NCBI GenBank assembly: GCA_017445015.1
Contig: JAFSVL010000023.1
Coordinates: 1-60,500, forward strand
Direction of reading: 5' to 3'
Length of the DNA: 60,500 nucleotides
Origin: Bacteroidales bacterium
GTDB taxonomy: Bacteria; Bacteroidota; Bacteroidia; Bacteroidales; UBA932
Position numbers and translations under genes: made by a program. This document shows positions 1 to 9,328 of the stretch, one piece after another; position 1 is the stretch's first letter; each line of letters starts with the position of its first letter. The notes below the pieces were generated by a model. That model did no database searches. It saw only the letters and a list, made by a program, of their open reading frames with translations, and was not told the DNA's origin.

Positions 1-340
1 GCTGGAACTCCCTGCGCTCCATCTCGTGCATGGGGTTGCGCTTGATGATGCCGGCATTGTTCACGAGGATATCGATCTGGCCCACCTCGGCGTGAATCTT
101 TTCCACGGTGGCCTTGACGGCATTCTCATCCGTAACGTCGCAGACATAGCCGTGCACATTGGCGATGCCGGCTTCCTTATAGTTGTTCAGCCCGCGCTCC
201 AGGGCCGCTTCGGTGATGTCGTTGAAGATGATGTTCTTAATGCCGGCAGCCTCGAAAGCCTTGGCAATGTTGTAACCAATACCGTAAGAGGCGCCGGTAA
301 TCCAGGCGTTCTTACCTTCGAGGGAAAAAGGATTGGTCAT
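1..340 (-). CDS. SDR family oxidoreductase, gluconate 5-dehydrogenase-like (partial)
   Basis: The minus strand reads from an ATG at 340-338 to the window edge, giving 113 residues of the N-terminal half of a short-chain dehydrogenase. The cofactor motif TGASYGIG lies at residues 15-22 and NNAGI follows near residue 95, which is the normal SDR spacing. The opening 'PFSLEGK' and the 'FNDI' segment resemble Bacteroidota gluconate 5-dehydrogenase / 2-deoxygluconate dehydrogenase proteins, so it may interconvert a keto-aldonate and an aldonate with NAD(P). The substrate is inferred from family resemblance only. The catalytic Tyr-Lys region lies outside the window. It is transcribed divergently from the phosphate transporter, from its own TAnnTTTG promoter. 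Confidence 0.8.
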   Translation of the reverse strand, partial: MTNPFSLEGKNAWITGASYGIGYNIAKAFEAAGIKNIIFNDITEAALERGLNNYKEAGIANVHGYVCDVTDENAVKATVEKIHAEVGQIDILVNNAGIIKRNPMHEMERREFQ

Positions 341-371
341 ACAAAAATACGGTTAATGAAGTTCAAGTATG

Positions 372-411
372 CAAATATAAGATAATTTTTCACGGAATTA
401 TTGTACATTTG
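372..411. promoter_or_regulatory. Divergent promoters for the SDR gene and the Na/Pi cotransporter
   Basis: TATATTTG on the minus strand (379-372) lies 31 bp before the SDR start, and TACATTTG on the plus strand (404-411) lies 17 bp before the transporter start. Both match the Bacteroidota -7 consensus TAnnTTTG. The -33 parts are not clear. Confidence 0.6.
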
Positions 412-428
412 TACCGAATTTTTACAAT

Positions 429-2108
429 ATGCTGATTCTTCTGAAGCTTCTTGGCTCCATCGCCCTGCTGATTTACGGGATGAAGGTCATGAGCGAGGCC
501 CTGCAGAAAATGGCGGGCCCCCAGTTGCGTCACCTTCTTGGCGCCATGACCACCCACCGTGTTTCCGGTGTCGCAACCGGTGCGCTTGTCACTGTCGCCG
601 TCCAGTCTTCCGCCGCTACGACCGTCATGACGGTCTCTTTTGTCAATGCCGCGCTCCTGACCCTCAGTCAGGCGATTTCGGTGATTATGGGAGCGAATAT
701 CGGAACGACCCTCAGCGCCTGGATCATGTCGGCGGGTTTTTCCTTCAATATCGGATCGCTGGTCTGGCCCGCGTTTTTTATCGGCATCATTTTGATTCAG
801 ACGGGCAGGCACCGTTATGTGGGCGATTTCCTCTTCGGCCTGAGTTTCCTGCTCTTTGCCTTGGGCATGCTCAAGCAGACGGGTGTGGAGATGGACCTGG
901 CGAGCAAGCCCGCGGTCGTCAATTTCTTCGCGAGTTTTCCCACCAATTACGGGACGATCCTGCTCTTCCTGCTGATCGGTACTATACTGACCGCGCTCGT
1001 CCAGAGTTCTGCGGCGCTGATGGCCATTACGATGGTGCTCTGCGCTACCGGAGCGATCACGATCTATCAGGGTATCGCGCTGGTCATGGGCGAGAATATA
1101 GGAACTACCGTTACGGCCAATCTTGCGGCCATGAACGCCAATATCCAGGCACGGCGCACGGCTATGGCGCACCTGCTCTTCAATGTGTTCGGCGTGCTCT
1201 GGGTGCTGGCCCTCTTTTTCCCCTTCGTGCGGATGGTGTGCGGCATCGTCCGTCTCGACCCGGAGGCGCCCGGGCAGAATCCTGTCCAACTTTCTTTTGC
1301 CCTGGCTACGTTCCACACCTGTTTCAACGTCATCAATACGGCGGTGCTTATCTGGTTTATTCCCCAACTGGAAAAACTGGTCTGTCTGCTGATCAAACCC
1401 AGGAGCATCGACGAAGAGTCCGAGTTCCGCCTGCAGTACATCCACGGCGGTCTGATGAAGACGCCGGAACTTTCCGTATTCCAGGCGCAAAAGGAAATCG
1501 TCGTGTTCGGCGAGAAGATGCAGCGCATGTTCGGCCAGGTGCAGGAACTCTACGGCCTGCAGGACGAACAGGCCTTCCAGAAACTTTTTGAGCGCATCAA
1601 AAAGGGGGAGGAGATGAGCGACCGGATGGAGAACGAAATCGGTAAATACCTCGGCGATGTGGGGGACTCCCATCTTTCCGACGAGACTAAAGAGAAAATC
1701 CGCTCCATGCTGCGCCAGATCAGTGAATTGGAGTCCGTAGGCGACAGTTGCTTCAATCTGGCCCGCATCCTGCACCGCAAACGGGACAACAAGATCGCCT
1801 TTACCGATGAACTGGAAAAGGGCGTTCAGGAAATGTTCGCGCTGGTGTCCGAAGCCCTGACCCGGATGAATGCGGTCCTTTCCGGACGCAAGGAGGATTT
1901 CGACATCTCCCTGTCCCGCGACGTGGAACTGCGTATCAACGGTTGCCGCAATGCCTGGAAGCAGTACAATATCGAGAGCCTGGACAACCACGTGTACGGC
2001 TACGATATCGGAACCGTCTTTTCCGACCTTATCGGGGAATGTGAAAAGACCGGCGATTATATTATCAATGTGGCGGAAGCCCGCCTGGGGGCTATAAAGG
2101 AAATTTAG
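429..2108 (+). CDS. Na/Pi cotransporter family protein with C-terminal PhoU-like domain
   Basis: This 559-residue inner-membrane protein belongs to the NptA/YjbB type of sodium-phosphate cotransporters. The N-terminal 320 or so residues are hydrophobic and contain the two family repeats, each with the QSS signature ('VQSSAATTVMT' near residue 57 and 'VQSSAALMAI' near residue 190). The C-terminal 220 residues are soluble and helical, as in PhoU domains. The family couples sodium flux to inorganic phosphate, often in the export direction. The ATG at 429 directly precedes a hydrophobic helix and sits 17 bp after a TAnnTTTG promoter. No partner genes are adjacent, so the gene appears monocistronic. 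The family call is firm; the direction of transport is not visible. Confidence 0.9.
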   Translation: MLILLKLLGSIALLIYGMKVMSEALQKMAGPQLRHLLGAMTTHRVSGVATGALVTVAVQSSAATTVMTVSFVNAALLTLSQAISVIMGANIGTTLSAWIMSAGFSFNIGSLVWPAFFIGIILIQTGRHRYVGDFLFGLSFLLFALGMLKQTGVEMDLASKPAVVNFFASFPTNYGTILLFLLIGTILTALVQSSAALMAITMVLCATGAITIYQGIALVMGENIGTTVTANLAAMNANIQARRTAMAHLLFNVFGVLWVLALFFPFVRMVCGIVRLDPEAPGQNPVQLSFALATFHTCFNVINTAVLIWFIPQLEKLVCLLIKPRSIDEESEFRLQYIHGGLMKTPELSVFQAQKEIVVFGEKMQRMFGQVQELYGLQDEQAFQKLFERIKKGEEMSDRMENEIGKYLGDVGDSHLSDETKEKIRSMLRQISELESVGDSCFNLARILHRKRDNKIAFTDELEKGVQEMFALVSEALTRMNAVLSGRKEDFDISLSRDVELRINGCRNAWKQYNIESLDNHVYGYDIGTVFSDLIGECEKTGDYIINVAEARLGAIKEI

Positions 2109-2158
2109 TTCTCTTCCCCCGGTTAAGCCCGGTTCCCGGGAACGGTATCGATATGTGT

Positions 2159-2177
2159 CCGCGCCATGCCGGCGCGG
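2159..2177 (+). terminator. Possible weak terminator hairpin after the Na/Pi gene
   Basis: CCGCGCC and GGCGCGG form a 7-bp GC stem around a 5-base loop, 50 bp after the transporter stop codon. No clean T-tract follows, so termination is uncertain. Confidence 0.3.
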
Positions 2178-2227
2178 ATTCCGCGGAAAATGCACCTTAT
2201 TTTGAGAATTCAAGAAAAAATCCCAAA

Positions 2228-2272
2228 TTTGAAATTTGATTTGTTAGAAGTTGTTTTGAACGGTTAGAAGTT
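2228..2272 (+). promoter_or_regulatory. Candidate promoter and direct-repeat operator of the ilv-leu-met run
   Basis: TTTG at 2228-2231 is followed after 19 bp by TTGTTTTG at 2251-2258. This is the Bacteroidota -33/-7 layout with one mismatch in the -7 element. Two identical copies of GTTAGAAGTT occur at 2243-2252 and 2263-2272, exactly 20 bp apart, overlapping the -7 element and ending at the start codon of ilvD. Their position suggests an operator bound on one face of the DNA, but no regulator is identified. Confidence 0.45.
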
Positions 2273-4105
2273 ATGAAATTACGCAGCAGTGTCACCTTTG
2301 AAGGACGCCGGATGGCCGGCGCGCGCGCGTTGTGGCTTGCGAACGGAATGAAACGCTCGCAGTTCGGAAAGCCCGTCATCGCCATCGCCAACTCCTTCAC
2401 CCAGTTTGTTCCCGGTCATGTCCATCTGCATGATGCGGCTCAGATTGTCAAGGCGGAAATCGAGCGTCTGGGCTGTTTTGCGGCTGAATTCGATACCATC
2501 GCCGTAGATGACGGCATCGCAATGGGACACGACGGGATGCTTTATTCCCTGCCTTCGCGCGACATTATCGCCGACAGCGTGGAGTATATGGTAAATGCGC
2601 ACAAGGCAGATGCACTCGTCTGTATCAGCAACTGCGACAAGATTACCCCAGGCATGCTCATTGCGGCGATGCGCCTCAACATCCCGACGATTTTTGTGTC
2701 CGGCGGTCCGATGGAAGCGGGCGAACTGGGGGCGGCGAGGCTGGACCTGATCGACGCGATGGTCAAATCCGCCGACCCGACGGTGGATGACGACGAGGTC
2801 GCCGCCATCGAAGCCTGCGCCTGTCCCACCTGCGGCAGTTGTTCCGGCATGTTTACCGCCAATTCGATGAACTGCCTGACCGAAACCATCGGACTTGCGC
2901 TGCCCGGCAACGGTACGGTGCTCGCGACGCATGCGCTCCGCAAGGAACTGCTGCTCAGGGCGGCACGCCAGATTGTCGAAAATGCGAAGAAATACTATTT
3001 CGAAGACGATGCTTCCTGTCTTCCGCGCAACATCGCGACGCGGCAGGCATTCCTCAATGCCATGACGCTCGATATCGCCATGGGCGGCTCCACCAATACC
3101 GTGCTGCATCTGCTGGCGGTGGCGGGGGAGGCCGGTGCCGATTTCAAGATGGCGGACATCGACATGCTATCGCGCAAGGTCCCGTGCATCTGCAAAGTGG
3201 CTCCCAATACGCAGAAATACCATATCCAGGATGTAGGCCGTGCCGGCGGGGTGCTCGCCATCATGAACGAACTGTTCAAGGGCGGGCTTGTGGACGGCAG
3301 CGTCTCCCGGGTGGACGGCATGACCCTCTCGGAGGCCATTGCGAAATACGATATTTCGGGTCCGGCGGTCAGCGAAGAGGCGCTGCGCCTTTACAGCAGC
3401 GCCCCCGGCGGCGTGCGGACCACTGAAATGGCCTCGCAGGAAAAATACTGGGATACGCTTGATACGGACCGCGCCGGAGGCTGCATCCGCGACCTTGCGC
3501 ATGCCTATACGAAAGACGGCGGCCTGGGCGTGCTCTTCGGCAATATCGCGCTGGACGGCTGCGTCATCAAGACCGCGGGTGTCGATGCGTCGCTCTGGCA
3601 CTTCGAAGGTCCCGCAAAGGTCTTCGATTCACAGGAAGCCGCCTGCGAGGGCATCCTCGGCGGTGCGGTGAAGGCGGGGGATTGCGTCGTCATTACGCAT
3701 GAAGGCCCCAAAGGCGGTCCGGGCATGCAGGAAATGCTCTATCCCACTTCGTACATTAAGTCGATGCATCTGGGCAAGGCCTGCGCGTTGATTACCGACG
3801 GACGGTTCAGCGGCGGCACTTCCGGCCTGAGCATCGGACATATCTCCCCGGAAGCGGCGGCCGGCGGAAATATCGGACTTGTCCGCGACGGTGACATCAT
3901 CACCATCGACATCCCTTCCCGCAGCATCAGTGTCAATCTCAGCGACGAGCAACTCGCACAGCGCCGTGCGGAAGAACGTTCCCGCGGAAGCAGGGCGTTT
4001 ACTGCGCCGGTCCGGCAGCGGACCGTTTCCGCGAGCCTCAGGGCGTATGCCTCGATGGTCAGCAGCGCCGACAAGGGAGCCCGTCGCATTGTCCCGGAAG
4101 ATTAG
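2273..4105 (+). CDS. ilvD: Dihydroxy-acid dehydratase
   Basis: A 610-residue IlvD/Edd-family enzyme that dehydrates 2,3-dihydroxy-isovalerate and 2,3-dihydroxy-3-methylvalerate to the 2-oxo acids of valine and isoleucine. The iron-sulfur ligand motifs are present (SNCDKITPG near residue 120 and [10 protein letters not shown] near residue 183), as is the C-terminal [12 protein letters not shown] signature. Length is normal for IlvD. The ATG at 2273 starts with the family-typical '[21 protein letters not shown]'-like N-terminus and follows the direct-repeat promoter region. It is the first gene of the branched-chain run and ends 3 bp before ilvB. A second IlvD/Edd homologue at 40773-42425 is a sugar-acid dehydratase by context and should not be confused with this gene. 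Confidence 0.96.
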   Translation: MKLRSSVTFEGRRMAGARALWLANGMKRSQFGKPVIAIANSFTQFVPGHVHLHDAAQIVKAEIERLGCFAAEFDTIAVDDGIAMGHDGMLYSLPSRDIIADSVEYMVNAHKADALVCISNCDKITPGMLIAAMRLNIPTIFVSGGPMEAGELGAARLDLIDAMVKSADPTVDDDEVAAIEACACPTCGSCSGMFTANSMNCLTETIGLALPGNGTVLATHALRKELLLRAARQIVENAKKYYFEDDASCLPRNIATRQAFLNAMTLDIAMGGSTNTVLHLLAVAGEAGADFKMADIDMLSRKVPCICKVAPNTQKYHIQDVGRAGGVLAIMNELFKGGLVDGSVSRVDGMTLSEAIAKYDISGPAVSEEALRLYSSAPGGVRTTEMASQEKYWDTLDTDRAGGCIRDLAHAYTKDGGLGVLFGNIALDGCVIKTAGVDASLWHFEGPAKVFDSQEAACEGILGGAVKAGDCVVITHEGPKGGPGMQEMLYPTSYIKSMHLGKACALITDGRFSGGTSGLSIGHISPEAAAGGNIGLVRDGDIITIDIPSRSISVNLSDEQLAQRRAEERSRGSRAFTAPVRQRTVSASLRAYASMVSSADKGARRIVPED

Positions 4106-4108
4106 TCT

Positions 4109-5839
4109 ATGGAAGATAAAATTGGAACGAAAATCAGCGGCGCGGAAATCCTGCTGGAGCAACTGCTCTTCCAGGGTGTCGATACCGTCTTCGGCTATCC
4201 CGGAGGCGCCATCATGCCCGTGTATGACAAATTGTACGGTTATCTGGACCGTCTGCATCATGTCCTGGTACGTCACGAACAGGGGGCGATCCATGCCGCC
4301 CAGGGCTTTGCGCGGGTGAAGGGGGTTCCCGGCTTCGTGATGGTGACATCCGGTCCCGGCGCCACCAACGTGATTACCGGCGTGGCGGACGCGATGATTG
4401 ACTCGACCCCGGTGGTGGTCGTGGCCGGACAGGTCACGACGGGCCTGCTGGGTACCGACGCCTTCCAGGAGACGGACCTGATCGGCATGACGACCCCGAT
4501 TACCAAGTGGAGTTACCAGATCCGGCGTGCGGAAGATGTGGCCTGGGCCGTTTCGAGGGCTTTTTATATCGCCGGCAGCGGCCGTCCGGGGCCCGTGGTC
4601 CTGGACTTTACCAAGGATGCACAGACCGGTCTGGCGGAATTCAAGCCCTGCCGCTGCAACTTCATCCGCAGTTATGTTCCCGACCCCGAAGTGCCGCAGG
4701 AAGCGATTGAAAAGGCTGCCGGGATGATCAATGCCGCCGAGCGCCCTTTCGTGGTCTATGGCCAGGGTGTCCTGATGTCCGGGGCGGAGAAGGAACTTGG
4801 GGATTTTCTCGACAAGGCGGATATCCCCGCTGGTTCCACGCTGCTTGGCCTGAGCGCGTTGCCTTCGGACAACCCGCATCTCAAGGGGATGCTGGGCATG
4901 CACGGCAGCATCGCTTCGAACATCATGACCTGCGAATGTGACCTGCTCATTGCGGTGGGCATGCGCTTTGACGACCGCGTAACTGGAAAACTCGACAAAT
5001 ACGCTTCGCAGGCAAAAATTATCCATATCGATATCGACCCTTCCGAAATCGGCAAGAACATTCCCGTCGATCTGGGGATTGTCGGTGATGCGCGAAAAGT
5101 GCTTTCCCGGCTGACGCCGCTGCTCGACAAGCGCGACCGCAGTGCCTGGGAATGCCGCAATGCCGAATGTGACGAGGTGGAGCGCACCCGCGTTTCCGAC
5201 CCTGAAATCGCGCCTTCGGAAGGCCCGGTGAACCCCGGCGAGGTCATTGCCGCGGTGGCAAAAGCGACCCACGGCGATGCGGTCATCGTCACCGATGTGG
5301 GCCAGAACCAGATGCTTGCTGCGCGCTATTCCCGTTTTACGAAGCCCCGCAGTTTCATTTCTTCCGGAGGTCTCGGCACGATGGGCTTCGGCCTTCCTGC
5401 CGCCATCGGCGCCAAAATCGGCGCACCGGACCGGACCGTATGCCTGTTCGTGGGCGACGGCGGCATCCAGATGACGGTACAGGAACTGGGCACGGTCATG
5501 CAGGAGAAGACCGGCGTGAAAATCGTGCTGCTCAATAACAACTGGCTCGGCAACGTGCGGATGTGGCAGGAACTCTTTTTCGGTGCCCGCTATTCCTGCA
5601 CGCGGATGCTCAATCCTGATTTCGAGATGCTCGCCCGGGCTTACGGCATCCGTTGCGAGAATGTGGAATCGCGCGAAGAACTGGTCCCTGCCATTGAACG
5701 GATGCTTGCGGACGACGCGCCCTGCATCCTGAACGTGCATGTGCGGGAGGAAAGCATGGTCTTTCCGATGATCCCTCCCGGAAAGGAACTGGACCAGATT
5801 ATGTTGAATGCCAAAGACTGGTATGCGTATGGAAAATGA
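4109..5839 (+). CDS. ilvB: Acetolactate synthase large subunit
   Basis: A 576-residue thiamine diphosphate enzyme that condenses two pyruvates to acetolactate, or pyruvate with 2-oxobutyrate to acetohydroxybutyrate. The N-terminal PYR domain opens with 'FGYPGGAIMPVYD' and 'HEQGAIHAAQGFAR', a central FAD-type domain follows, and the C-terminal TPP domain carries GDGGIQMTVQEL and LLNNNWLGNVRMWQ, the GDG...NN magnesium motif. Length matches the family. It lies 3 bp after ilvD, and its end overlaps the start of the regulatory subunit ilvN, consistent with translational coupling of a stoichiometric complex. Confidence 0.96.
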   Translation: MEDKIGTKISGAEILLEQLLFQGVDTVFGYPGGAIMPVYDKLYGYLDRLHHVLVRHEQGAIHAAQGFARVKGVPGFVMVTSGPGATNVITGVADAMIDSTPVVVVAGQVTTGLLGTDAFQETDLIGMTTPITKWSYQIRRAEDVAWAVSRAFYIAGSGRPGPVVLDFTKDAQTGLAEFKPCRCNFIRSYVPDPEVPQEAIEKAAGMINAAERPFVVYGQGVLMSGAEKELGDFLDKADIPAGSTLLGLSALPSDNPHLKGMLGMHGSIASNIMTCECDLLIAVGMRFDDRVTGKLDKYASQAKIIHIDIDPSEIGKNIPVDLGIVGDARKVLSRLTPLLDKRDRSAWECRNAECDEVERTRVSDPEIAPSEGPVNPGEVIAAVAKATHGDAVIVTDVGQNQMLAARYSRFTKPRSFISSGGLGTMGFGLPAAIGAKIGAPDRTVCLFVGDGGIQMTVQELGTVMQEKTGVKIVLLNNNWLGNVRMWQELFFGARYSCTRMLNPDFEMLARAYGIRCENVESREELVPAIERMLADDAPCILNVHVREESMVFPMIPPGKELDQIMLNAKDWYAYGK

Positions 5840-6152
5840 AAAATTATACGAGATTACGGCTTATACGGAGAATCAGGTGGGCCTGTTGAGTGCCGTGGCC
5901 GGAATCTTTACCCGGCGCAGTCTCAATATCGAAAAACTGCTGGTCTATCCTTCGCGCATCGAGGGCATCCATAAATTCAAAATCATTACGCGCACGGATG
6001 AACGGCGGGTGAAGGCCGTCGTGGCGCAGATGGAGAAAAAGGTGGATGTCGTCAAGGCGTTCTGGGAGGTGGATAATGAACGCTCCCATAAAGAGAAGGA
6101 GCAGGTGGAGGAGTTCCTGGCCCGCAGGGAGGAACAGAACGTGAAATTGTGA
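5829..6152 (+). CDS. ilvN: Acetolactate synthase small (regulatory) subunit
   Basis: A 107-residue ACT-domain protein that binds IlvB and confers valine feedback control. The sequence 'LYEITAYTENQVGLLSAVAGIF' followed by 'RRSLNIEKLLVYPS' is the usual IlvN ACT fold. I chose the ATG at 5829 (protein begins MENEK) because Bacteroidota IlvN proteins begin just before the ACT strand. Upstream in-frame ATGs at 5808 and 5823 lie further inside ilvB. The gene overlaps the ilvB end by 11 bp. It is short compared with the enterobacterial 160-residue IlvH, lacking most of the C-terminal domain, but this is common in Bacteroidota. Confidence 0.93.
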   Translation: MENEKLYEITAYTENQVGLLSAVAGIFTRRSLNIEKLLVYPSRIEGIHKFKIITRTDERRVKAVVAQMEKKVDVVKAFWEVDNERSHKEKEQVEEFLARREEQNVKL

Positions 6153-6175
6153 AACTGAAACAATATTGTACGATT

Positions 6176-7225
6176 ATGGCAAAAATGAATTTTGGAGGGG
6201 TTGAAGAAAATGTCGTGACCCGCGACGAGTTTACGCTTGAAATGGCCCGTGAGACCTTGAAGGACAAGACGCTTGCCGTCATTGGATACGGCGTCCAGGG
6301 CCCCGGACAGTCCCTGAACCTGCGCGATAACGGATTCAATGTTATCGTCGGACAGCGGCCCGGCAAGACCTATGAGAAAGCGGTTGCCGACGGCTGGGTG
6401 CCCGGCAAGACGCTGTTCGGCATCGAAGAGGCCTGCGAGAAAGGCGATATCGTGATGTGCCTGCTTTCCGATGCGGCCGTGATGTCGGTCTGGCCCGTCA
6501 TCAAAAAGCACCTCACAGCGGGCAAGAGCCTCTATTTCTCCCACGGCTTTGCCATTACATGGAGCGACCGCACGGGATGCGTCCCCCCGGAGGATATCGA
6601 CGTCATCATGGTGGCCCCTAAGGGCTCCGGCGCAACCGTCCGTTCCCTCTATCTGGAGGGCCGCGGCATCAATTCCTCTTACGCGGTGTATCAGGATGTG
6701 AGCGGCAATGCCCTGAAAAATACGATCGCCATCGGCATCGGCATCGGTTCCGGCTATCTCTTTGAAACCACCTTCCAGCGCGAGGCGACTTCCGACCTGA
6801 CCGGCGAGCGCGGATCCCTGATGGGAGCCATCCAGGGCCTGCTCAGCGCCCAGTACGAGGTGCTCCGCGAGAACGGACATACGCCTTCCGAGGCCTTCAA
6901 TGAGACCGTCGAGGAACTGACGCAGTCGCTGATGCCCCTCTTTGCGGCCAAGGGAATGGACTGGATGTATGCCAACTGCTCGACCACCGCGCAGCGCGGC
7001 GCCCTGGACTGGATGGGACCCTTCCACGATGCCATCAAGCCCGTGGTCCAGAAACTCTATGCCAGCGTAAAATGCGGCAACGAAGCGCAGATTTCCATCG
7101 ACGCCAACTCCAAACCGGATTACCGCGAAGGCTTGGAGAAGGAACTCAAGGCCTTGCGCGAAAGCGAAATGTGGCGTACCGCCGTTACGGTGCGCGCCCT
7201 TCGTCCCGAGAACAACAAAAAGTAA
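6176..7225 (+). CDS. ilvC: Ketol-acid reductoisomerase
   Basis: A 349-residue class I KARI that isomerises and reduces acetolactate or acetohydroxybutyrate with NAD(P)H and magnesium. The Rossmann motif 'VIGYGVQGPGQ' is near residue 37, and 'SHGFAI', 'MVAPKGSG' and the C-terminal 'ETTFQREATSDLTGERG' metal and substrate region are all visible. The start is set at the ATG 6176 (MAKMNFGG), the N-terminus conserved in Bacteroides IlvC. A GTG at 6149 in the same frame lies inside ilvN and is less likely. It follows ilvN by 23 bp and abuts leuC. Confidence 0.96.
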   Translation: MAKMNFGGVEENVVTRDEFTLEMARETLKDKTLAVIGYGVQGPGQSLNLRDNGFNVIVGQRPGKTYEKAVADGWVPGKTLFGIEEACEKGDIVMCLLSDAAVMSVWPVIKKHLTAGKSLYFSHGFAITWSDRTGCVPPEDIDVIMVAPKGSGATVRSLYLEGRGINSSYAVYQDVSGNALKNTIAIGIGIGSGYLFETTFQREATSDLTGERGSLMGAIQGLLSAQYEVLRENGHTPSEAFNETVEELTQSLMPLFAAKGMDWMYANCSTTAQRGALDWMGPFHDAIKPVVQKLYASVKCGNEAQISIDANSKPDYREGLEKELKALRESEMWRTAVTVRALRPENNKK

Positions 7226-8596
7226 ATGAATACCCTTTTCGACAAAATCTGGGATGCGCACGTCGTGTCCCTCATCGAGGACGGGCCGCAGCAGTTGTAC
7301 ATCGACAGGCTGTACTGCCATGAAGTCACCTCGCCGCAGGCCTTCGAAGGCTTGCGCGGGCGGGGCATCGGCTGTCTGCGTCCGAAGCAGGTCTTCTGCA
7401 TGCCGGACCACAATACCCCGACCCACGACCAGGACAAGCCCATAGCCGATCCGGTTTCCCGGGCGCAGGTCGATACGCTGGCGCGCAATGCCGAGCAGTT
7501 CGGGGTCAACCATTTCCCGATGAACAGCCCGGACAACGGCATCATCCACGTCGTAGGGCCGGAGAAAGGCATTTCCCTGCCTGGGATGACCATCGTCTGC
7601 GGAGATTCCCATACCTCCACGCACGGGGCGGTGGGGGCTGTGGCTTTCGGCATCGGCACCTCCGAAGTGGAGATGGTGCTTGCCTCGCAGTGCATCCTGC
7701 AGCAGAAGCCTGCGTCCATGAGTATCCGCGTCGAGGGGAAACTGGGTCCCGGCGTTACCGCAAAGGACCTGGCGCTTTTCCTGATGATGAAAATCAGCAC
7801 CAGCGGTGCTACCGGATATTTTGTCGAATACAGGGGTGAGGCGGTACGGTCGCTTTCCATGGAAGGCCGGCTGACGCTCTGCAACCTTTCCATCGAAATG
7901 GGTGCGCGCGGCGGATTCATCGCTCCGGATGAAAAGACCTTCGCCTGGCTCAAGGGCCGCGAATACGCGTCGAAGGGCGCCGACTGGGATGCTGCGCTCG
8001 AAAAGTGGAAAACGCTCAAGAGCGGCGAGGATGCGGTCTTCGACCGCGAACTGGTCTTCGATGCCGCCGAGGTACAGCCGATGATTACCTACGGCACCAA
8101 TCCCGGCATGGGCATGCCCATCGACGGAAAGATTCCCGCAGACGCTTCCCCCAAGGCCCTGGCCTACATGGGGTTGGAGGCCGGGCAGGGGCTGCTGGGG
8201 CACAAGGTGGATTACGTGTTCCTCGGCGCCTGCACCAACGGCCGCATCGAGGACTTCCGGGCGTTTGCCTCCATCGTCAAGGGCCGCCAAAAGGCTCCCG
8301 GCATAACGGCGTGGCTGGTTCCGGGTTCCTGGGCCGTCAAGGCGCAGATCGAGGAGGAAGGACTGGATAAGTTGCTTGCGGAATCCGGCTTTGAGATTCG
8401 TCAGCCCGGCTGCTCGGCCTGCCTGGCGATGAACGACGACAAGATTCCCGCCGGGAAGTATTCGGTATCCACGAGCAACCGCAACTTCGAAGGCCGCCAG
8501 GGCCCCGGATCGCGGACCCTGCTGGCCAGCCCGCTGACCGCGGCGGCCGCCGCCGTCACGGGGGTAGTTACCGATCCCAGAACTTTGATGGATTAA
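7226..8596 (+). CDS. leuC: 3-isopropylmalate dehydratase large subunit
   Basis: A 456-residue aconitase-family subunit that, with LeuD, isomerises 2-isopropylmalate to 3-isopropylmalate. If the synthase downstream makes citramalate, the pair could also convert citramalate to 3-methylmalate. Cluster ligands are seen in 'GACTNGR' and 'GCSACLAMN', and '[12 protein letters not shown]' is the substrate loop. The ATG directly follows the ilvC stop with no spacer. A 138-bp gap containing a structured repeat separates it from leuD, unlike the otherwise seamless operon. Confidence 0.95.
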   Translation: MNTLFDKIWDAHVVSLIEDGPQQLYIDRLYCHEVTSPQAFEGLRGRGIGCLRPKQVFCMPDHNTPTHDQDKPIADPVSRAQVDTLARNAEQFGVNHFPMNSPDNGIIHVVGPEKGISLPGMTIVCGDSHTSTHGAVGAVAFGIGTSEVEMVLASQCILQQKPASMSIRVEGKLGPGVTAKDLALFLMMKISTSGATGYFVEYRGEAVRSLSMEGRLTLCNLSIEMGARGGFIAPDEKTFAWLKGREYASKGADWDAALEKWKTLKSGEDAVFDRELVFDAAEVQPMITYGTNPGMGMPIDGKIPADASPKALAYMGLEAGQGLLGHKVDYVFLGACTNGRIEDFRAFASIVKGRQKAPGITAWLVPGSWAVKAQIEEEGLDKLLAESGFEIRQPGCSACLAMNDDKIPAGKYSVSTSNRNFEGRQGPGSRTLLASPLTAAAAAVTGVVTDPRTLMD

Positions 8597-8603
8597 TGAA
8601 TAT

Positions 8604-8714
8604 GTTGCTTCAGTTTTCAGACTACGCCCCTTCGGGGCTATCCCTCCCATCGCAGGCGATGGGCCCCTCCCACTTACGTCGCGTGGGTGCCGACGGTCTT
8701 TAAACTGAAGCAAC
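8604..8714 (+). repeat. Structured intergenic repeat, copy A (three hairpins inside a closing stem)
   Basis: A 111-bp element bounded by a perfect 13-bp inverted repeat (GTTGCTTCAGTTT at 8604-8616 and its complement at 8702-8714), extended by AGAC/GTCT. Inside are three hairpins: GCCCC-TTC-GGGGC (8626-8638), CCCATCG with CGATGGG, and CCCAC with GTGGG. It fills most of the leuC-leuD gap. A second copy lies at 11933-12050 with compensatory changes in three stems, so the folded form appears to be conserved. It has no coding potential. Confidence 0.9.
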
Positions 8715-8734
8715 GTATTTTATCAATATGCCAG

Positions 8735-9328
8735 ATGAAGCAAAAATTTGATATTATAGAGAGTACCTGCGTGCCGCTGCCGCTGGAAAATATCGATACG
8801 GACCAGATTATCCCGGCCCGTTTCATGAAAGTCACCACCCGGGACGAAAAATTCTTCGGAGACAACCTCTTCCGGGACTGGCGCTACGACGCCCAGGGCA
8901 AGCCCATAGGCGACTTTGTCCTGAACGACCCCCGTTACAGCGGCTGCATCCTCGTGGCCGGAAAGAACTTCGGTTCCGGCTCCAGCCGCGAGCACGCGGC
9001 CTGGGCCATCGCCGGATACGGATTCCGGGTGGTGATTTCCAGCTTTTTCGCGGACATTCACAAGAACAACGAACTCAATAACTTCGTACTGCCCGTGGTG
9101 GTCTCCGAAGGCTTCCTGGCCCGGCTCTTTGAGGGAATCGCCGCGGATCCTGCGCTGAAAGTCCGCGTGGACGTGTCGGCCCAGACGGTCACCAACCTCA
9201 GTAGCGGAGAAAGCGAGCATTTCGAACTGAACGCCTATAAGAAATATTGTCTGATGAATGCACTGGACGATATCGACTATCTGCTGGAGCAAAAGGACAA
9301 AATCGAAAAATTCGAACAGGGCCGATGA
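8735..9328 (+). CDS. leuD: 3-isopropylmalate dehydratase small subunit
   Basis: A 197-residue swivelling-domain partner of LeuC. The motifs 'LENIDTDQIIPARFMK' near the N-terminus and 'GKNFGSGSSREHAAWA' near residue 75 are characteristic. I start it at the ATG 8735 (MKQKFDII). An in-frame ATG at 8687 lies within the structured repeat and would add 16 unrelated residues. The stop codon overlaps the next start in an ATGA. Confidence 0.95.
   Translation: MKQKFDIIESTCVPLPLENIDTDQIIPARFMKVTTRDEKFFGDNLFRDWRYDAQGKPIGDFVLNDPRYSGCILVAGKNFGSGSSREHAAWAIAGYGFRVVISSFFADIHKNNELNNFVLPVVVSEGFLARLFEGIAADPALKVRVDVSAQTVTNLSSGESEHFELNAYKKYCLMNALDDIDYLLEQKDKIEKFEQGR

Noticed and set aside
2109-2272. Leader peptide and attenuator before ilvD
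   Set aside because: No short ORF rich in Ile, Val or Leu codons and no terminator/antiterminator pair are visible; the region holds only a weak hairpin and the direct repeat.
8631-8634. UUCG tetraloop in hairpin 1 of the repeat
   Set aside because: The covariation between copies A and B supports a different register with a 5-bp stem and a TTC loop, so a stable UUCG loop is not the conserved form.
390-8713. Long minus-strand open frames opposite ilv/leu genes (for example 390-2213, 3629-5740 and 5945-8713)
   Set aside because: They lie antisense to clearly functional genes, have arginine/histidine-rich low-complexity composition and match no family. They are GC-driven shadows.
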